Assembly: GCF_003711225.1 (NCBI RefSeq) | Contig: NZ_CP031030.1 | Coordinates: forward strand, 6,251,501 to 6,315,500 | From: Runella sp. SP2 | GTDB taxonomy: Bacteria; Bacteroidota; Bacteroidia; Cytophagales; Spirosomataceae | Direction of reading: 5' to 3' | Length of the DNA: 64,000 nt | In this document: positions 27,575 to 35,840 of the stretch, piece after piece | Numbering within the stretch: position 1 is the first letter of the stretch | How the letters are laid out: each line of letters starts with the position of its first letter | Translations under genes and position numbers: made by a program | The notes under the pieces: generated by a model | What the model was told of the DNA's origin: nothing | Seen by the model: only the letters and a program-made list of their open reading frames with translations | The model's database searches: none

Positions 27575-28275
27575 TGAATTCTCAACTTACAAAAGAACAA
27601 ATCGATTTACTGTATAAGTACGTAGCCGATCGAGAGGTCGAGTATTTTGATGTACAGGTAGAACTGGTAGATCACATAGCATCTAAAATAGAGGAAGAAC
27701 TTGACCAACACCCAGAGAAATCGGTCGAAGAAGTAATGAAGAAAACCTTGAAAATGTTTAAAAAACGAGATTTTAAACAGGTCGTCAAGGAGAAGGAAAA
27801 ACAAGTAGGGCGCTTGTATCGTCGTTTTTGGAATGAGGGGTTCAAAGACTTTTTTATTGGGTCGAAAATTTTCTTCTCAATAGTTTTGATGGGGGTTTTG
27901 TATATTTTTTTAAAAGAAGCATCTATTGAACAGGTAAAGATTGTAAATGAGAATATCTTATGGCCGTGTATTTCCTTAGGTATTGTGTACGGCATATTTA
28001 TATTTTTTCGTAATGTAATGATGCCAAAAAAATTATCACTGACAAGTTATAGAGGTGTAGGGACTGGGCTTGTAATCATTAACTTTTATTCTGTTGTCAA
28101 GCTGGTGCTGAAATTCACAATGTTGGGAGAATCAACGTATCCTTTGGTGGCTACTTTGTTAATTTCTGTTCTTTTTCTGTTAGGGATTGCGGAAATTCAA
28201 GCATACGAAAAACTCCGTGCGTACAGCCGCCAACTTTACCCTGAGGTGTTCAAATCAGTTCCCAAATTTGTATGA
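27571..28275 (+). CDS. HAAS-like membrane protein coupled to PadR
   Basis: A 234-aa membrane protein I cannot name. The N-terminal about 85 residues are a soluble, helical HAAS/DUF1700-like domain (LTKEQIDLLYKYVADREVEY, then VDHIASKIEEELD). Four hydrophobic helices follow (about 97-117, 130-148, 163-182, 190-212) and the C-terminus is a short charged helix (YEKLRAYSRQLYPEVF). In PadR-HAAS pairs the soluble head is thought to respond to or assist the regulator and the membrane part to sense or affect the envelope; the role here is inferred. The start overlaps the padR stop by 4 bp, and its own stop overlaps the ATG of a decayed paralogue in the same way. Confidence 0.8.
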   Translation: MMNSQLTKEQIDLLYKYVADREVEYFDVQVELVDHIASKIEEELDQHPEKSVEEVMKKTLKMFKKRDFKQVVKEKEKQVGRLYRRFWNEGFKDFFIGSKIFFSIVLMGVLYIFLKEASIEQVKIVNENILWPCISLGIVYGIFIFFRNVMMPKKLSLTSYRGVGTGLVIINFYSVVKLVLKFTMLGESTYPLVATLLISVLFLLGIAEIQAYEKLRAYSRQLYPEVFKSVPKFV

Positions 28276-28396
28276 TGACTGAACTCACTCCCACCCAAAT
28301 CGACGCTCTTTATGCGTTTGTTTCAAAGAAAGGGGTTAAATCTACGAACACCTCATGGCCGAAAGCAAACGCCTCTACCCTCAAGCTTTTGCTTAA
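28272..28396 (+). pseudogene. Remnant of a second HAAS-like membrane gene with a large internal deletion
   Basis: The reading frame starts ATGATG at 28272 with ELTPTQIDALYAFVSKKGVK, a clear match to the N-terminus of the preceding gene (QLTKEQIDLLYKYVADREVE). Right after it, in the +1 frame from 28343, the sequence encodes YEHLMAESKRLYPQAFA followed by TAA (28394-28396), matching the C-terminus of the same gene (YEKLRAYSRQLYPEVF). About 190 codons of the middle are missing and the join is out of frame. The start overlaps the previous stop by 4 bp, so this was once the third gene of the padR operon. Confidence 0.85.
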
Positions 28397-28407
28397 AGAT
28401 AGATTAG

Positions 28408-28533
28408 TACTTTTGTATGACGTTTGTTCACAACCGTCATGCAGGTTTTTTTGTACATCACGAGGTTTTGAGAAACCTCGCGTGGCAGATTTGAGAATCT
28501 GCCACCACAACACAATTCAATGGTTTTGTGGTG
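28408..28533 (+). repeat. Cluster of four consecutive hairpins next to the pseudogene
   Basis: After a TACTTTTG box (28408-28415) come four inverted repeats: ATGACG/CGTCAT (28417-28440), CGAGGTTT-TGAG-AAACCTCG (28461-28480), TGGCAGATT-TGAG-AATCTGCCA (28483-28504) and CACCACAA/TTGTGGTG (28503-28510 with 28526-28533). Stems 2 and 3 are perfect and share the loop TGAG. Confidence 0.75.
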
Positions 28534-28808
28534 CTTTACTATTTGATGATGAGACAATTAGAGGTGATTATTTTGTGTCAAAAGCCCGTTCTTACCTAGG
28601 TGAACATGTAAATTTTGAAGAGTTTCAGTGGGAAATTATGGAGAATTGGCGTGACGAAATTCCAAATAAAACTATCTTTTTGCAGGATACGACATATTAT
28701 GAAGTTTACATTGGATTTCCCACGTATCTAGGCCGCTGGGGCGGTCAAACTTTTATGCGAAGTATGCCAGTGGATTTGAAAGAAAATGATTCCAAAGATT
28801 TGTCATAA
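28482..28808 (+). CDS. Hypothetical protein, possible C-terminal fragment
   Basis: I recognise no family. The frame is continuous with the N-terminal piece of the upstream pseudogene, but only the part from about residue 75 onwards looks like real protein (FDDETIRGDYFVSKARSYL, FPTYLGRWGGQTFMRSMPV). There is no ATG at a suitable place; GTG at 28482 or TTG at 28491 are the only early candidates and both lie inside hairpin DNA. It may be the 3' end of a gene that lost its start, brought next to the padR operon by the same rearrangement that deleted the HAAS paralogue. About 108 residues from the GTG. Confidence 0.4.
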   Translation: MADLRICHHNTIQWFCGALLFDDETIRGDYFVSKARSYLGEHVNFEEFQWEIMENWRDEIPNKTIFLQDTTYYEVYIGFPTYLGRWGGQTFMRSMPVDLKENDSKDLS

Positions 28809-28887
28809 AAACAAACTTAAAGAATCTGGAAGTACGTTTTAAGAGTAATAAACAGCATTATTTCTACAATTTGATGCTTTTTAAGTA

Positions 28888-28919
28888 AGAAATCCACTCA
28901 ATTTGGAGTGGATTTCTTG
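28888..28919 (+). terminator. Stem-loop after the hypothetical gene
   Basis: AAGAAATCCACTC (28888-28900) / GAGTGGATTTCTT (28907-28919) with a 6-nt loop. The T tract is poor, so termination is only likely, not certain. Confidence 0.5.
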
Positions 28920-28951
28920 AAAAAGTAATTTGCAAGGGAAGTCTTTTTTCA

Positions 28952-29010
28952 GTTTGGGGTTTCGGGTTGTGGAACAGGAAACTCAAAACCTCAAACAGGA
29001 AACCATCAAC
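28952..29010. repeat. Heptad repeat element (three GTTTNNN forward, five reverse)
   Basis: Forward units GTTTGGG, GTTTCGG and GTTGTGG (28952-28972), three bases, then reverse-complement units AGGAAAC, TCAAAAC, then CTCAAAC, AGGAAAC and CATCAAC without gaps (28976-29010). The last unit runs into the end of the RluA-type gene, whose stop is at 29006. Confidence 0.8.
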
Positions 29011-29728
29011 TATTCTTCTCCAACAGCTTCACCAATACCCCAAAATCCTTAGGATAAGGCGCTTCGATGACAACTGTTTCGTCGTTCATAAGCCTGAATG
29101 TAAGCGAGAACGCGTGTAAAGCCACGCGCTGAATGATGGGTAGCTCTTCTGAGTCTTTCTTCAAATTGTAATTCCGTTTCAATTCCGACAAATAAACCGT
29201 TGCTCCGCCGTAGGTAGGATCGCAAACAATTGGCGCTTTGAGGCACTGTAAATGCACCCGAATTTGGTGCATTCGGCCCGTAATGGGGATACATTCTACC
29301 AACGTATGTTTCCGAAAAGCCTGTTTTGTAAAGAAAACGGTTTCGGCTGCTTTTCCATTTTGGCGGTCTATTTTCACGGCGGTGCCATCTTTAAGCGGCG
29401 CAATAGGTAAAAATACCGAGATACTGTCAAAATCATGGACGCCATTGGCAACGGCATGGTAACGTTTGGTCACTTCGCGGTACTCAAACTGCATGGCAAT
29501 GTGCCGATATGCCGCAGGGTTTTTGGCAATAGCCAACACCCCCGATGTTTCTTTGTCGAGGCGGTGGGCAACTTGGGCATCATGGCTGTATTCTTTGGCC
29601 ATGCGCAAAATACTTATCGACTTATCAGCGGTACGTTCGTTGATGGTAGCGACGTGTGGAGGTTTATTGATAACGATGTAGTCTTCGTTTTCAAACAATA
29701 TGAGGTCTTTGAACTCGTAACGGAGCAT
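29006..29728 (-). CDS. RluA-family RNA pseudouridine synthase
   Basis: A 240-aa pseudouridine synthase of the RluA family. The catalytic motif HRLDKETSGVL contains the essential Asp, preceded by YIVINKPPHVAT (a family signature) and followed by KRYHAVANG, and ITGRMHQIRVHL, the conserved C-terminal motif. There is no N-terminal S4 domain, so it is of the short RluA/TruC/RluC-like kind. The target uridine (rRNA or tRNA) cannot be told from sequence. Its 3' end coincides with the heptad element. Confidence 0.92.
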   Translation of the reverse strand: MLRYEFKDLILFENEDYIVINKPPHVATINERTADKSISILRMAKEYSHDAQVAHRLDKETSGVLAIAKNPAAYRHIAMQFEYREVTKRYHAVANGVHDFDSISVFLPIAPLKDGTAVKIDRQNGKAAETVFFTKQAFRKHTLVECIPITGRMHQIRVHLQCLKAPIVCDPTYGGATVYLSELKRNYNLKKDSEELPIIQRVALHAFSLTFRLMNDETVVIEAPYPKDFGVLVKLLEKNS

Positions 29729-29798
29729 ATTGGGACGTTTTTTTCACTTAGAAGAACAAAACAACAACAATTCTGTCATAATTCCTTGAACGAGTTAG

Positions 29799-30701
29799 TT
29801 ACGCTTCACTAAATTCACCTTTCAATAGCGTTTCGATGCGGGCGATGGGCGCTGCTTGTAAGCTGTTCTTTCTTTTCCCAAAATAAAGGGTGTTTGCGAC
29901 TTCGGTATAGCCCCGCCAGAGCAGGGTAATGTCGCCTTGCTTGAGCGCTTCGTGGCAGATAAAGTCTGGCAAAACGGCCAAGCCTTTGCCCGCCGACAAA
30001 CAACGAATAATGGAAAACTTATTGGGAACAATGTAATTGGGCACAAACTCGGGTTGCGTCTCAAAATTAGCTTCCCAAAACCGACTCAATAACTTCATAT
30101 CGGAGGCGGTATTGTACCAAATTTGTTCTCCAAACCAATCCAACAACGCTTCTTTGTTATTTAAATGGAGGGTTTTCCAGTCAGTCAAATCTGTTTTTTT
30201 CCCTGCTACCACCACCAATTGTTCGGTCGTAAACGCCTCCCATTCGATGTTGAGAGTATTTTTCTTTTGGGAGGCTAATACCAAATCAATCACCCCGTTT
30301 TCTAACGCCTCAATCAGCTTTTCGCTTTCGCCAAATTGCATAATTAGGTTAAAATCCAGCTCAGGAATGTGCTTTTCTAGCGCTTGCTGAAACGTTTCTA
30401 CGCACATTCCCATGCTCACCGTCGGGCGGTCTTTGCCTGATTTTCGTCGGAAACGGCTTTCAATATCTTCCAACACATTGAGCGAATGTTGCATTTGTTG
30501 GTATAAAAGATGTCCCCTTTCGGTAGGTATCATCTTTCTGGCCGTTCGCTCAAACAAGGCATATCCAGTGTACGATTCTAGGGCGTTGAGGTGAAGTCCA
30601 ACCCCAGGCTGAGACACAAAAAGCTGCTTGGCTGCTCCACTCAGCGTTCCTGTTTCGTAAATCGCTTTAAACGTGCGAAACCACTCTAAGTTCGTTTGCA
30701 T
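29799..30701 (-). CDS. LysR family transcriptional regulator
   Basis: A 300-aa LysR-type regulator. The N-terminal winged HTH reads LEWFRTFKAIYETGTLSGAAKQLFVSQPGVGLHLNALE (only partly conserved, with Gly-Leu-His where Ser/Arg is usual), followed by a linker helix and a two-lobed effector domain (from about residue 90). It is divergent from the GapN-type dehydrogenase gene with 119 bp between the starts. By the usual LysR arrangement it probably controls that gene and itself. A TATCTTTG box on the minus strand at 30732-30725 is its likely promoter, and ATAATATTTAT-like AT-rich inverted repeats nearby are possible binding sites. Confidence 0.92.
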   Translation of the reverse strand: MQTNLEWFRTFKAIYETGTLSGAAKQLFVSQPGVGLHLNALESYTGYALFERTARKMIPTERGHLLYQQMQHSLNVLEDIESRFRRKSGKDRPTVSMGMCVETFQQALEKHIPELDFNLIMQFGESEKLIEALENGVIDLVLASQKKNTLNIEWEAFTTEQLVVVAGKKTDLTDWKTLHLNNKEALLDWFGEQIWYNTASDMKLLSRFWEANFETQPEFVPNYIVPNKFSIIRCLSAGKGLAVLPDFICHEALKQGDITLLWRGYTEVANTLYFGKRKNSLQAAPIARIETLLKGEFSEA

Positions 30702-30724
30702 TTATAATATTTATGATATTAATA

Positions 30725-30732
30725 CAAAGATA
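30725..30732 (-). promoter_or_regulatory. Candidate -7 element of the LysR gene
   Basis: TATCTTTG on the minus strand, 23 bp before the LysR start. The surrounding 30702-30760 region is very AT-rich with T-N11-A-like patches. Confidence 0.45.
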
Positions 30733-30820
30733 CTATAAATAAAAATATATATAAACGTTTGAGAACCCAGTTTAGACAGCTATTGTTACCTAATTGAAAA
30801 GTGACTAAAACATTTATCTC

Positions 30821-32449
30821 ATGCCAACAACAACCCACCACCCGTTCTCCCCCATTTTTAAAGGAGAAGATGCCATTCCCCAAGAATTTAGATTAGAAGA
30901 AGTACACCAACGAGAATACCTCTTAAACGGTGAACTTGTCCAGTGGGATGGACCCGTTACATCTATTTATTCGCCCGTTTGTATTCCGACTCCCAACGGT
31001 TTAACGCGAAAACTCTTAGGAAGTATTCCGCGTACTTCGCCCAAAGAAGCCCTAGAAGCGCTGGACGCCGCTGTCAATGCCTACAACAATGGGCTGGGTG
31101 AATGGCCTACGATGAGCGTGGGCGAGCGGATTAATTGTATGCAGAAGTTTGTTTATTTGATGATTCAGCAACGGGATTTGGTCATCAAATTGTTGATGTG
31201 GGAAATCGGGAAAACGCTGTCCGACGCCACCAAAGAGTTTGACCGTACTGTCGATTACATCAACGACACAATTGACGCCCTCAAAGACCTCGACCGTGAA
31301 TCCTCACGTTTTCAGGAAGCCGAAGGTACCATTGCCCAAATCCGTCGAGCGCCGCTGGGCGTGGTGCTGAGCATGGGGCCTTTTAACTATCCTTTGAACG
31401 AAATTTTTACGACGCTCATCCCTGCCCTAATTATGGGCAACACCATACTTTTCAAACTTCCCAAACACGGGGTATTGGCGCACTATCCTTTGCTAAATGC
31501 CTTTAAGGAAGCTTTCCCCAAAGGAACCGTGAACACGCTATACGGAAGAGGGTCGGAAATTATTTCGCCCATTATGGAAAGCGGCAAAGTGAACGTGTTG
31601 GCTTTCATCGGTTCAAGTAAAGTAGCCAACGGCCTCAAAAAACTGCACCCTAAAGTCAACCGCCTCCGCGCTATTTTGAGCCTTGACGCCAAAAATGCAG
31701 CCATCGTTACCAAAAATGCCAACATTGACGTGGCCGTGAACGAGTGTATTCTTGGAGCACTTTCGTTCAACGGGCAGCGTTGTACGGCGTTGAAGCTCAT
31801 CTTTGTACAAAAAGAAATTGCCACGGAGTTTGTTGAAAAACTCAACGCGGCCGTATCGGCCTTAAAACCTGGCTTGCCTTGGGAAAATGGTGTAAAAATT
31901 ACGCCCCTACCAGAAGAAGACAAACCCGATTATTTGAAAGCGTGCATTGAAGACGCGATTGCGCACGGGGCTGCTGTGCAAAACGAAAACGGAGGCTACA
32001 CTGAGGCGTCGTTTGTGTTTCCAGCGGTGGTGTATCCCGTCAACAATCAGATGAAATTCTACCACGAAGAGCAATTTGGCCCCGTTATTCCCGTTGTTCC
32101 GTTTGAGACCATCGACGAACCCATCGACTACCAAGTCAACGCGTCGCATGGAATGCAGGTGAGTATTTTTAGTGAAGACCCCAAAGAAGTGGCTCAGTTG
32201 ATTGATCCTTTTGTAAACCTTGTCAGTCGGGTAAATATCAACTGTCAGGCGCAAAGAGGGCCCGACGTATTTCCTTTCACGGGGCGCAAAGACAGCGCCG
32301 AAGGAACGCTTTCGGTTTTTGACGCGCTTCGCTCCTTTTCGATTCGTTCGTTGGTAGCTACCAAATTGACCGAAAGCAACAAGGTATTACTCAATACCAT
32401 CGTGCGCGACCACGATTCTAACTTTTTGAGTACTGATTACATTTTTTAA
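30821..32449 (+). CDS. NADP-dependent glyceraldehyde-3-phosphate dehydrogenase-like aldehyde dehydrogenase (GapN type)
   Basis: A 542-aa aldehyde dehydrogenase. The cofactor and catalytic parts are present: GVVLSMGPFNYPLNEI, NTILFKLPKHGVLAHYPLL, a FIGSSKVANGL turn and the catalytic Cys321 in FNGQRCTALK. EEQFGPVIPVVPF and the C-terminal FPFTGRKDSAEGTLSVFDALRSF resemble the non-phosphorylating, NADP-linked GAPDH of plants and some bacteria (GapN), which oxidises glyceraldehyde-3-phosphate to 3-phosphoglycerate, bypassing pgk and supplying NADPH. The assignment to GapN rather than a general ALDH rests on these motifs and is moderately sure. It is divergent from a LysR gene and ended by a strong terminator. 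Confidence 0.82.
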   Translation: MPTTTHHPFSPIFKGEDAIPQEFRLEEVHQREYLLNGELVQWDGPVTSIYSPVCIPTPNGLTRKLLGSIPRTSPKEALEALDAAVNAYNNGLGEWPTMSVGERINCMQKFVYLMIQQRDLVIKLLMWEIGKTLSDATKEFDRTVDYINDTIDALKDLDRESSRFQEAEGTIAQIRRAPLGVVLSMGPFNYPLNEIFTTLIPALIMGNTILFKLPKHGVLAHYPLLNAFKEAFPKGTVNTLYGRGSEIISPIMESGKVNVLAFIGSSKVANGLKKLHPKVNRLRAILSLDAKNAAIVTKNANIDVAVNECILGALSFNGQRCTALKLIFVQKEIATEFVEKLNAAVSALKPGLPWENGVKITPLPEEDKPDYLKACIEDAIAHGAAVQNENGGYTEASFVFPAVVYPVNNQMKFYHEEQFGPVIPVVPFETIDEPIDYQVNASHGMQVSIFSEDPKEVAQLIDPFVNLVSRVNINCQAQRGPDVFPFTGRKDSAEGTLSVFDALRSFSIRSLVATKLTESNKVLLNTIVRDHDSNFLSTDYIF

Positions 32450-32458
32450 GGTGTTCTA

Positions 32459-32520
32459 GTTTTACCCGCAGATATTCATGCTTGCGCACAGTTGGCAAGT
32501 TTCTGCGGGTAAAACATTTT
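32459..32520 (+). terminator. Terminator of the GapN-type gene
   Basis: Stem GTTTTACCCGCAGA (32459-32472) / TCTGCGGGTAAAAC (32502-32515) followed by ATTTTT. The 29-nt loop contains its own small stem CTTGC/GCAAG. Confidence 0.8.
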
Positions 32521-32582
32521 TATATAACATTTATTATATTTTTCTATAATTTGTATTATTTTAATTACATATACTCTTCAAA

Positions 32583-32590
32583 TACCTTTG
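32583..32590 (+). promoter_or_regulatory. -7 element of the MdaB-like gene
   Basis: TACCTTTG is a perfect TAnnTTTG match, 27 bp before the ATG. There is no good -33 element. Confidence 0.55.
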
Positions 32591-32617
32591 CATTGTCATT
32601 TATAACACCGAAAAACA

Positions 32618-33223
32618 ATGCAAAAAATATTGGTTATCAACGGCGGAAAAACCTTTGCCCATTCGGGCGGCCGCCTCAACACTACCCTTACCGAATGGGA
32701 TGGCGAGTTTTTTACCCCTGAAAATGGCTTTGAGCTGAAAATAACGCAGGTAGGAGAAGAAAACTACGACGCTAACGAAGAAGTGGAGAAATTTGTGTGG
32801 GCGGATGTCATCATTTATCACTTCCCCATTTGGTGGATGTACCTTCCTTTTTCATTGAAGGAATATTTCGATAAAGTACTTACGGCAGGCCATCGGAAGG
32901 GGCTGTATTACAGCGACGGACGGAAGGCCAATAACCCCGAACGAAACTACGGAACAGGCGGCTTGATGCAAGGAACGCGCTACCTCGTCACTACCACTTG
33001 GAATGCTCCTAAAACTGCTTTTACGTTGCCCGAGGAGTTTTTTCAGGGCCGCAGTGTCGATGATGGCGTGTTGTTTCCCTTCCACCGCATGAATGCTTTT
33101 TGTGGACTAGAACCGCTGCCTAGCAAGCATTTTCACGATGTTGAAAAAAATGGCTCGCCTGAGCTGACCGCTTCGTTTAAAGTAGAATATTTGGAGCATC
33201 TTCGTGGTGTGTTTAGGAAGTAA
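32618..33223 (+). CDS. MdaB-like NAD(P)H-quinone oxidoreductase (flavodoxin-like fold)
   Basis: A 201-aa flavin reductase. KILVINGGKTFAHSGGRLN opens the protein with the FMN/FAD phosphate-binding loop of the MdaB/KefF/YwqN family, and DVIIYHFPIWWMYLPFSLKEYFDKVLTAG is the highly conserved flavin-contacting segment. NYGTGGLMQGTRYLVTTTWNAP matches MdaB (modulator of drug activity B). The enzyme should reduce quinones by two electrons to protect against oxidative stress. It is monocistronic with a REP-like hairpin after it. Confidence 0.9.
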   Translation: MQKILVINGGKTFAHSGGRLNTTLTEWDGEFFTPENGFELKITQVGEENYDANEEVEKFVWADVIIYHFPIWWMYLPFSLKEYFDKVLTAGHRKGLYYSDGRKANNPERNYGTGGLMQGTRYLVTTTWNAPKTAFTLPEEFFQGRSVDDGVLFPFHRMNAFCGLEPLPSKHFHDVEKNGSPELTASFKVEYLEHLRGVFRK

Positions 33224-33233
33224 AAACAGCAAA

Positions 33234-33262
33234 CCTTTCCAAGTTTCAAAAACTTGGAAAGG
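33234..33262. terminator. Hairpin between the convergent MdaB-like and DUF4965 genes
   Basis: CCTTTCCAAGTTT (33234-33246) / AAACTTGGAAAGG (33250-33262) with loop CAA. It is symmetrical enough to serve both convergent genes, and it resembles the other long palindromes of the window. Confidence 0.65.
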
Positions 33263-33292
33263 CTAAAAGGTAGCTAATTGTGAAGATTTCCT

Positions 33293-35791
33293 CTACTTCC
33301 CCTTCTCCAAACGCTCTGCCAGCATTTTGATAAAATACCCTCCTACTACGGAGCGAGCTTGGAAGCCTACCTGCTTGGCATTAATGGTTTCGTGCCAGTC
33401 CGAGAGTGGAACGCGGGTGGGGGTTTCGTTGGCATACTTCCATACGGGGTCAATCAACGCTTTGAAATCGGCGTCCGAATCGGCCATGGTTGCCGTCCAC
33501 ACAATCCAATCCGACTTGGTATAAGTCTTACGGCTGTCGAGCGGAAGACCGTAGGCTTGTTGTTTTTTGAGGTAAAACGCGATTTCCTTTTGCGCAACTT
33601 CTTTCGGGAATACGTTCAATCCGAGCAATTTATCCCAAACTATGTTGTATTTCTGGCTCCAACTTCCTGCCGTTTTGTCGAACGTAAGGGCATAGTGGTC
33701 GCCATCGGCACTCATTTCCATCCAACGACGGGCCAAGGTGCGCGCCAACGTAAAGTGCTCATCGGCTAGTTTTTGTTCACCCAATTGAGCCGCCATTTGG
33801 GCATAACACGCAATCCCGACAATGGCCTTGGCCGACAAGTTGACGTTACGCGCTAAGTGCCCCGCGAAGTCGTCGGTACAAAGTTGGTTGGCGGGGTCAA
33901 ATCCATCGCGTTTTAGGAATTCTACCCATTTCGTTAGCATCGGCCAGTGTTCGCGCGCAAAGCTGGGATTGCCGTCCATTTTCACCGAAGCCGCCGTCAA
34001 AATAATCATGTTTCCAGCTTCTTCCACGGGCATATCTTCGCCGTAGGTTTGGCCGTTGGCAAGCGGATACGTCCCAATATCGTGGGCAGGGAAGTCTTTT
34101 TTCCAACGCCCCGATTCGCTATAGTCAAAGATAAAACGTAGCAATCCTTTCGCCAACTCGTTGTTATACAACAAAAACATGGGTGCCGACGGGTACGTTA
34201 CGTCCACCGTTCCAATCGAACCGTTTGAGAAATTTTCTTTCGACAAAAAGAACACTTCCCCCTTCGGCCCTGCCACAATTTTGTGGGCGGAAATCGCTTG
34301 TCGGTAGGCCAATTGGCACAAATCAGCGTACGCTTTTCCGCCCGCTTTGGTCGCGTCATCGTACATTTTTTTATCGAATGCCGTGCTTTTGGTCAACAAA
34401 CGTGGGTAGTCTGTTTCGGCGGTTTGTAATGTTTTTAACATCGTTGTAGCAGGGTCGCGGCGCCACCATCCACGGAGGTTTTGACCAAAATACTGCACCG
34501 AATACACATCGTCGTAGCCCAAAAGCAAATGCTTTGAAGAAGTTTTTCCCGAAACATTGCCAAAGTTTACGACCGTCGCCATTGCTAACTCGCCCGCCGT
34601 TCCTGAGACCGTCGAAGAAGTAGCCGTCAGTTGACCTTTTGATTTAAAGTCGTTTTTCAATTGGTCAGGATTTCCCGTTACTACGCTGCTTGCCGCATCA
34701 GGCACAGCCAAGTAGGCATAGCCCCAGTCGATGCGGATGTTATCGCCTTTTTTGCCCAACACAGGTTGCTCTTTGGTTCCAACTGACGTATAAACGAGCT
34801 TGCCGTCTTTCTTGGTTTCGGCCACTACTTCTTGCGAAGGCACGTTGGTAGCGACCAAGGCCGATTCGCCGAAATATACCTGTACCGAGTGTGGTTTGTT
34901 GTCCAACGAACGCGTCGAAAACGTCACATAACTTACGGGGCGAGCCGCTACTTCCAATTCATCCATCAACAGAGGCGACAGGAAGTTAACGTCCAATTCC
35001 ACTGGCCCTGCGGTAAACACATAACTGGTTTGGGTAGCCGTGACGGTGGCTTTCTTTTGCGTAGCCGTAACCGCCTGCGCCGTAGGAACGACACTTACCA
35101 ACCCTACGTCCACAAACGACTCACCGATGGGACTAATGCAATGCACGGCTAAGACGTTACGCCCCTTACGAAGTGCCTTCTGGCCTTCGGCCGAAAGAGG
35201 TGAGTGGATGTATTCGCCTGCACAGCAAGGCTTTGTGAAGATACGCGTACCGTTCAAATACACCGTCACATCGTCGTCGTTGATAAGGGTCAACAACAAC
35301 TTGGACGCCTCCACTTGCCCGTCGTAGTTAAACTCGCGACGGATAAAAATTCCGTCCTTGTCAATTTTTCCATTGTGAAATGGCGTGCGCGAAGCGGGCG
35401 AATCACCAAATGGCCCTGAGCCCGTTTTCCAACCTTGGGGGATAAAGTCAGGCTGTTCCCATCCTGCCGAAGGTTTGGTGGTGGTATATAACGCGTCGTA
35501 TGCTTTGTTTTCACCCGTTGGCAACAAGGCTTGATATAAAGTTGGCGGAGCTCCTAAAAATTGATACGACTTGCCGTCAACCCGCACAATGCCTTCCAAC
35601 GAATGCGGGCGGCCTGTCCAGTGGCGAGTGGGGCCGTCGGTGAGTTGGTCGGTGTTACTCCAAATGCTAAAATAGGGATCGTGGGTAATAATAGGATAGG
35701 CGGGTGGGCGAAGCGTCTGCGCCATCGAAGACGTTAGCGCGAGGCACCCACTCAAGGCAAGCAACAAAAGAGTTGGTTTGTTGTAAAACAT
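33293..35791 (-). CDS. Secreted glutaminase-A-like protein (DUF4964/DUF5127/DUF4965/DUF1793)
   Basis: An 832-aa exported protein (signal MFYNKPTLLLLALSGCLALTSSMAQ). It opens with the DUF4964 signature RPPAYPIITHDPYFSIWS. A GH2-like beta-sandwich of about 130 residues (WKTGSGPFGD to VHCISPIGESFVDVGL) is followed by the DUF5127 region (AARPVSYVTFSTRS). The DUF4965/DUF1793 (alpha/alpha)6-like part is complete (AYADLCQLAYRQAISAHK; GEDMPVEEAGNMIIL; NLSAKAIVGIACYAQMA). This family includes fungal glutaminase A, but many Bacteroidota members sit in PULs and have no tested activity. It is the last gene of the PUL, so a glycan or glycoconjugate substrate is as likely as glutamine. Confidence 0.88.
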   Translation of the reverse strand: MFYNKPTLLLLALSGCLALTSSMAQTLRPPAYPIITHDPYFSIWSNTDQLTDGPTRHWTGRPHSLEGIVRVDGKSYQFLGAPPTLYQALLPTGENKAYDALYTTTKPSAGWEQPDFIPQGWKTGSGPFGDSPASRTPFHNGKIDKDGIFIRREFNYDGQVEASKLLLTLINDDDVTVYLNGTRIFTKPCCAGEYIHSPLSAEGQKALRKGRNVLAVHCISPIGESFVDVGLVSVVPTAQAVTATQKKATVTATQTSYVFTAGPVELDVNFLSPLLMDELEVAARPVSYVTFSTRSLDNKPHSVQVYFGESALVATNVPSQEVVAETKKDGKLVYTSVGTKEQPVLGKKGDNIRIDWGYAYLAVPDAASSVVTGNPDQLKNDFKSKGQLTATSSTVSGTAGELAMATVVNFGNVSGKTSSKHLLLGYDDVYSVQYFGQNLRGWWRRDPATTMLKTLQTAETDYPRLLTKSTAFDKKMYDDATKAGGKAYADLCQLAYRQAISAHKIVAGPKGEVFFLSKENFSNGSIGTVDVTYPSAPMFLLYNNELAKGLLRFIFDYSESGRWKKDFPAHDIGTYPLANGQTYGEDMPVEEAGNMIILTAASVKMDGNPSFAREHWPMLTKWVEFLKRDGFDPANQLCTDDFAGHLARNVNLSAKAIVGIACYAQMAAQLGEQKLADEHFTLARTLARRWMEMSADGDHYALTFDKTAGSWSQKYNIVWDKLLGLNVFPKEVAQKEIAFYLKKQQAYGLPLDSRKTYTKSDWIVWTATMADSDADFKALIDPVWKYANETPTRVPLSDWHETINAKQVGFQARSVVGGYFIKMLAERLEKGK

Positions 35792-35840
35792 TGGAATGGT
35801 GGTTAATGAAATTTTGAGAGGTTAATTTAATATACACTAA

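Noticed and set aside
28272-28808. A continuous 178-aa gene
   Set aside because: Its first part is the out-of-frame remnant of a HAAS-like gene, shown by the +1-frame C-terminal motif and stop at 28394-28396.
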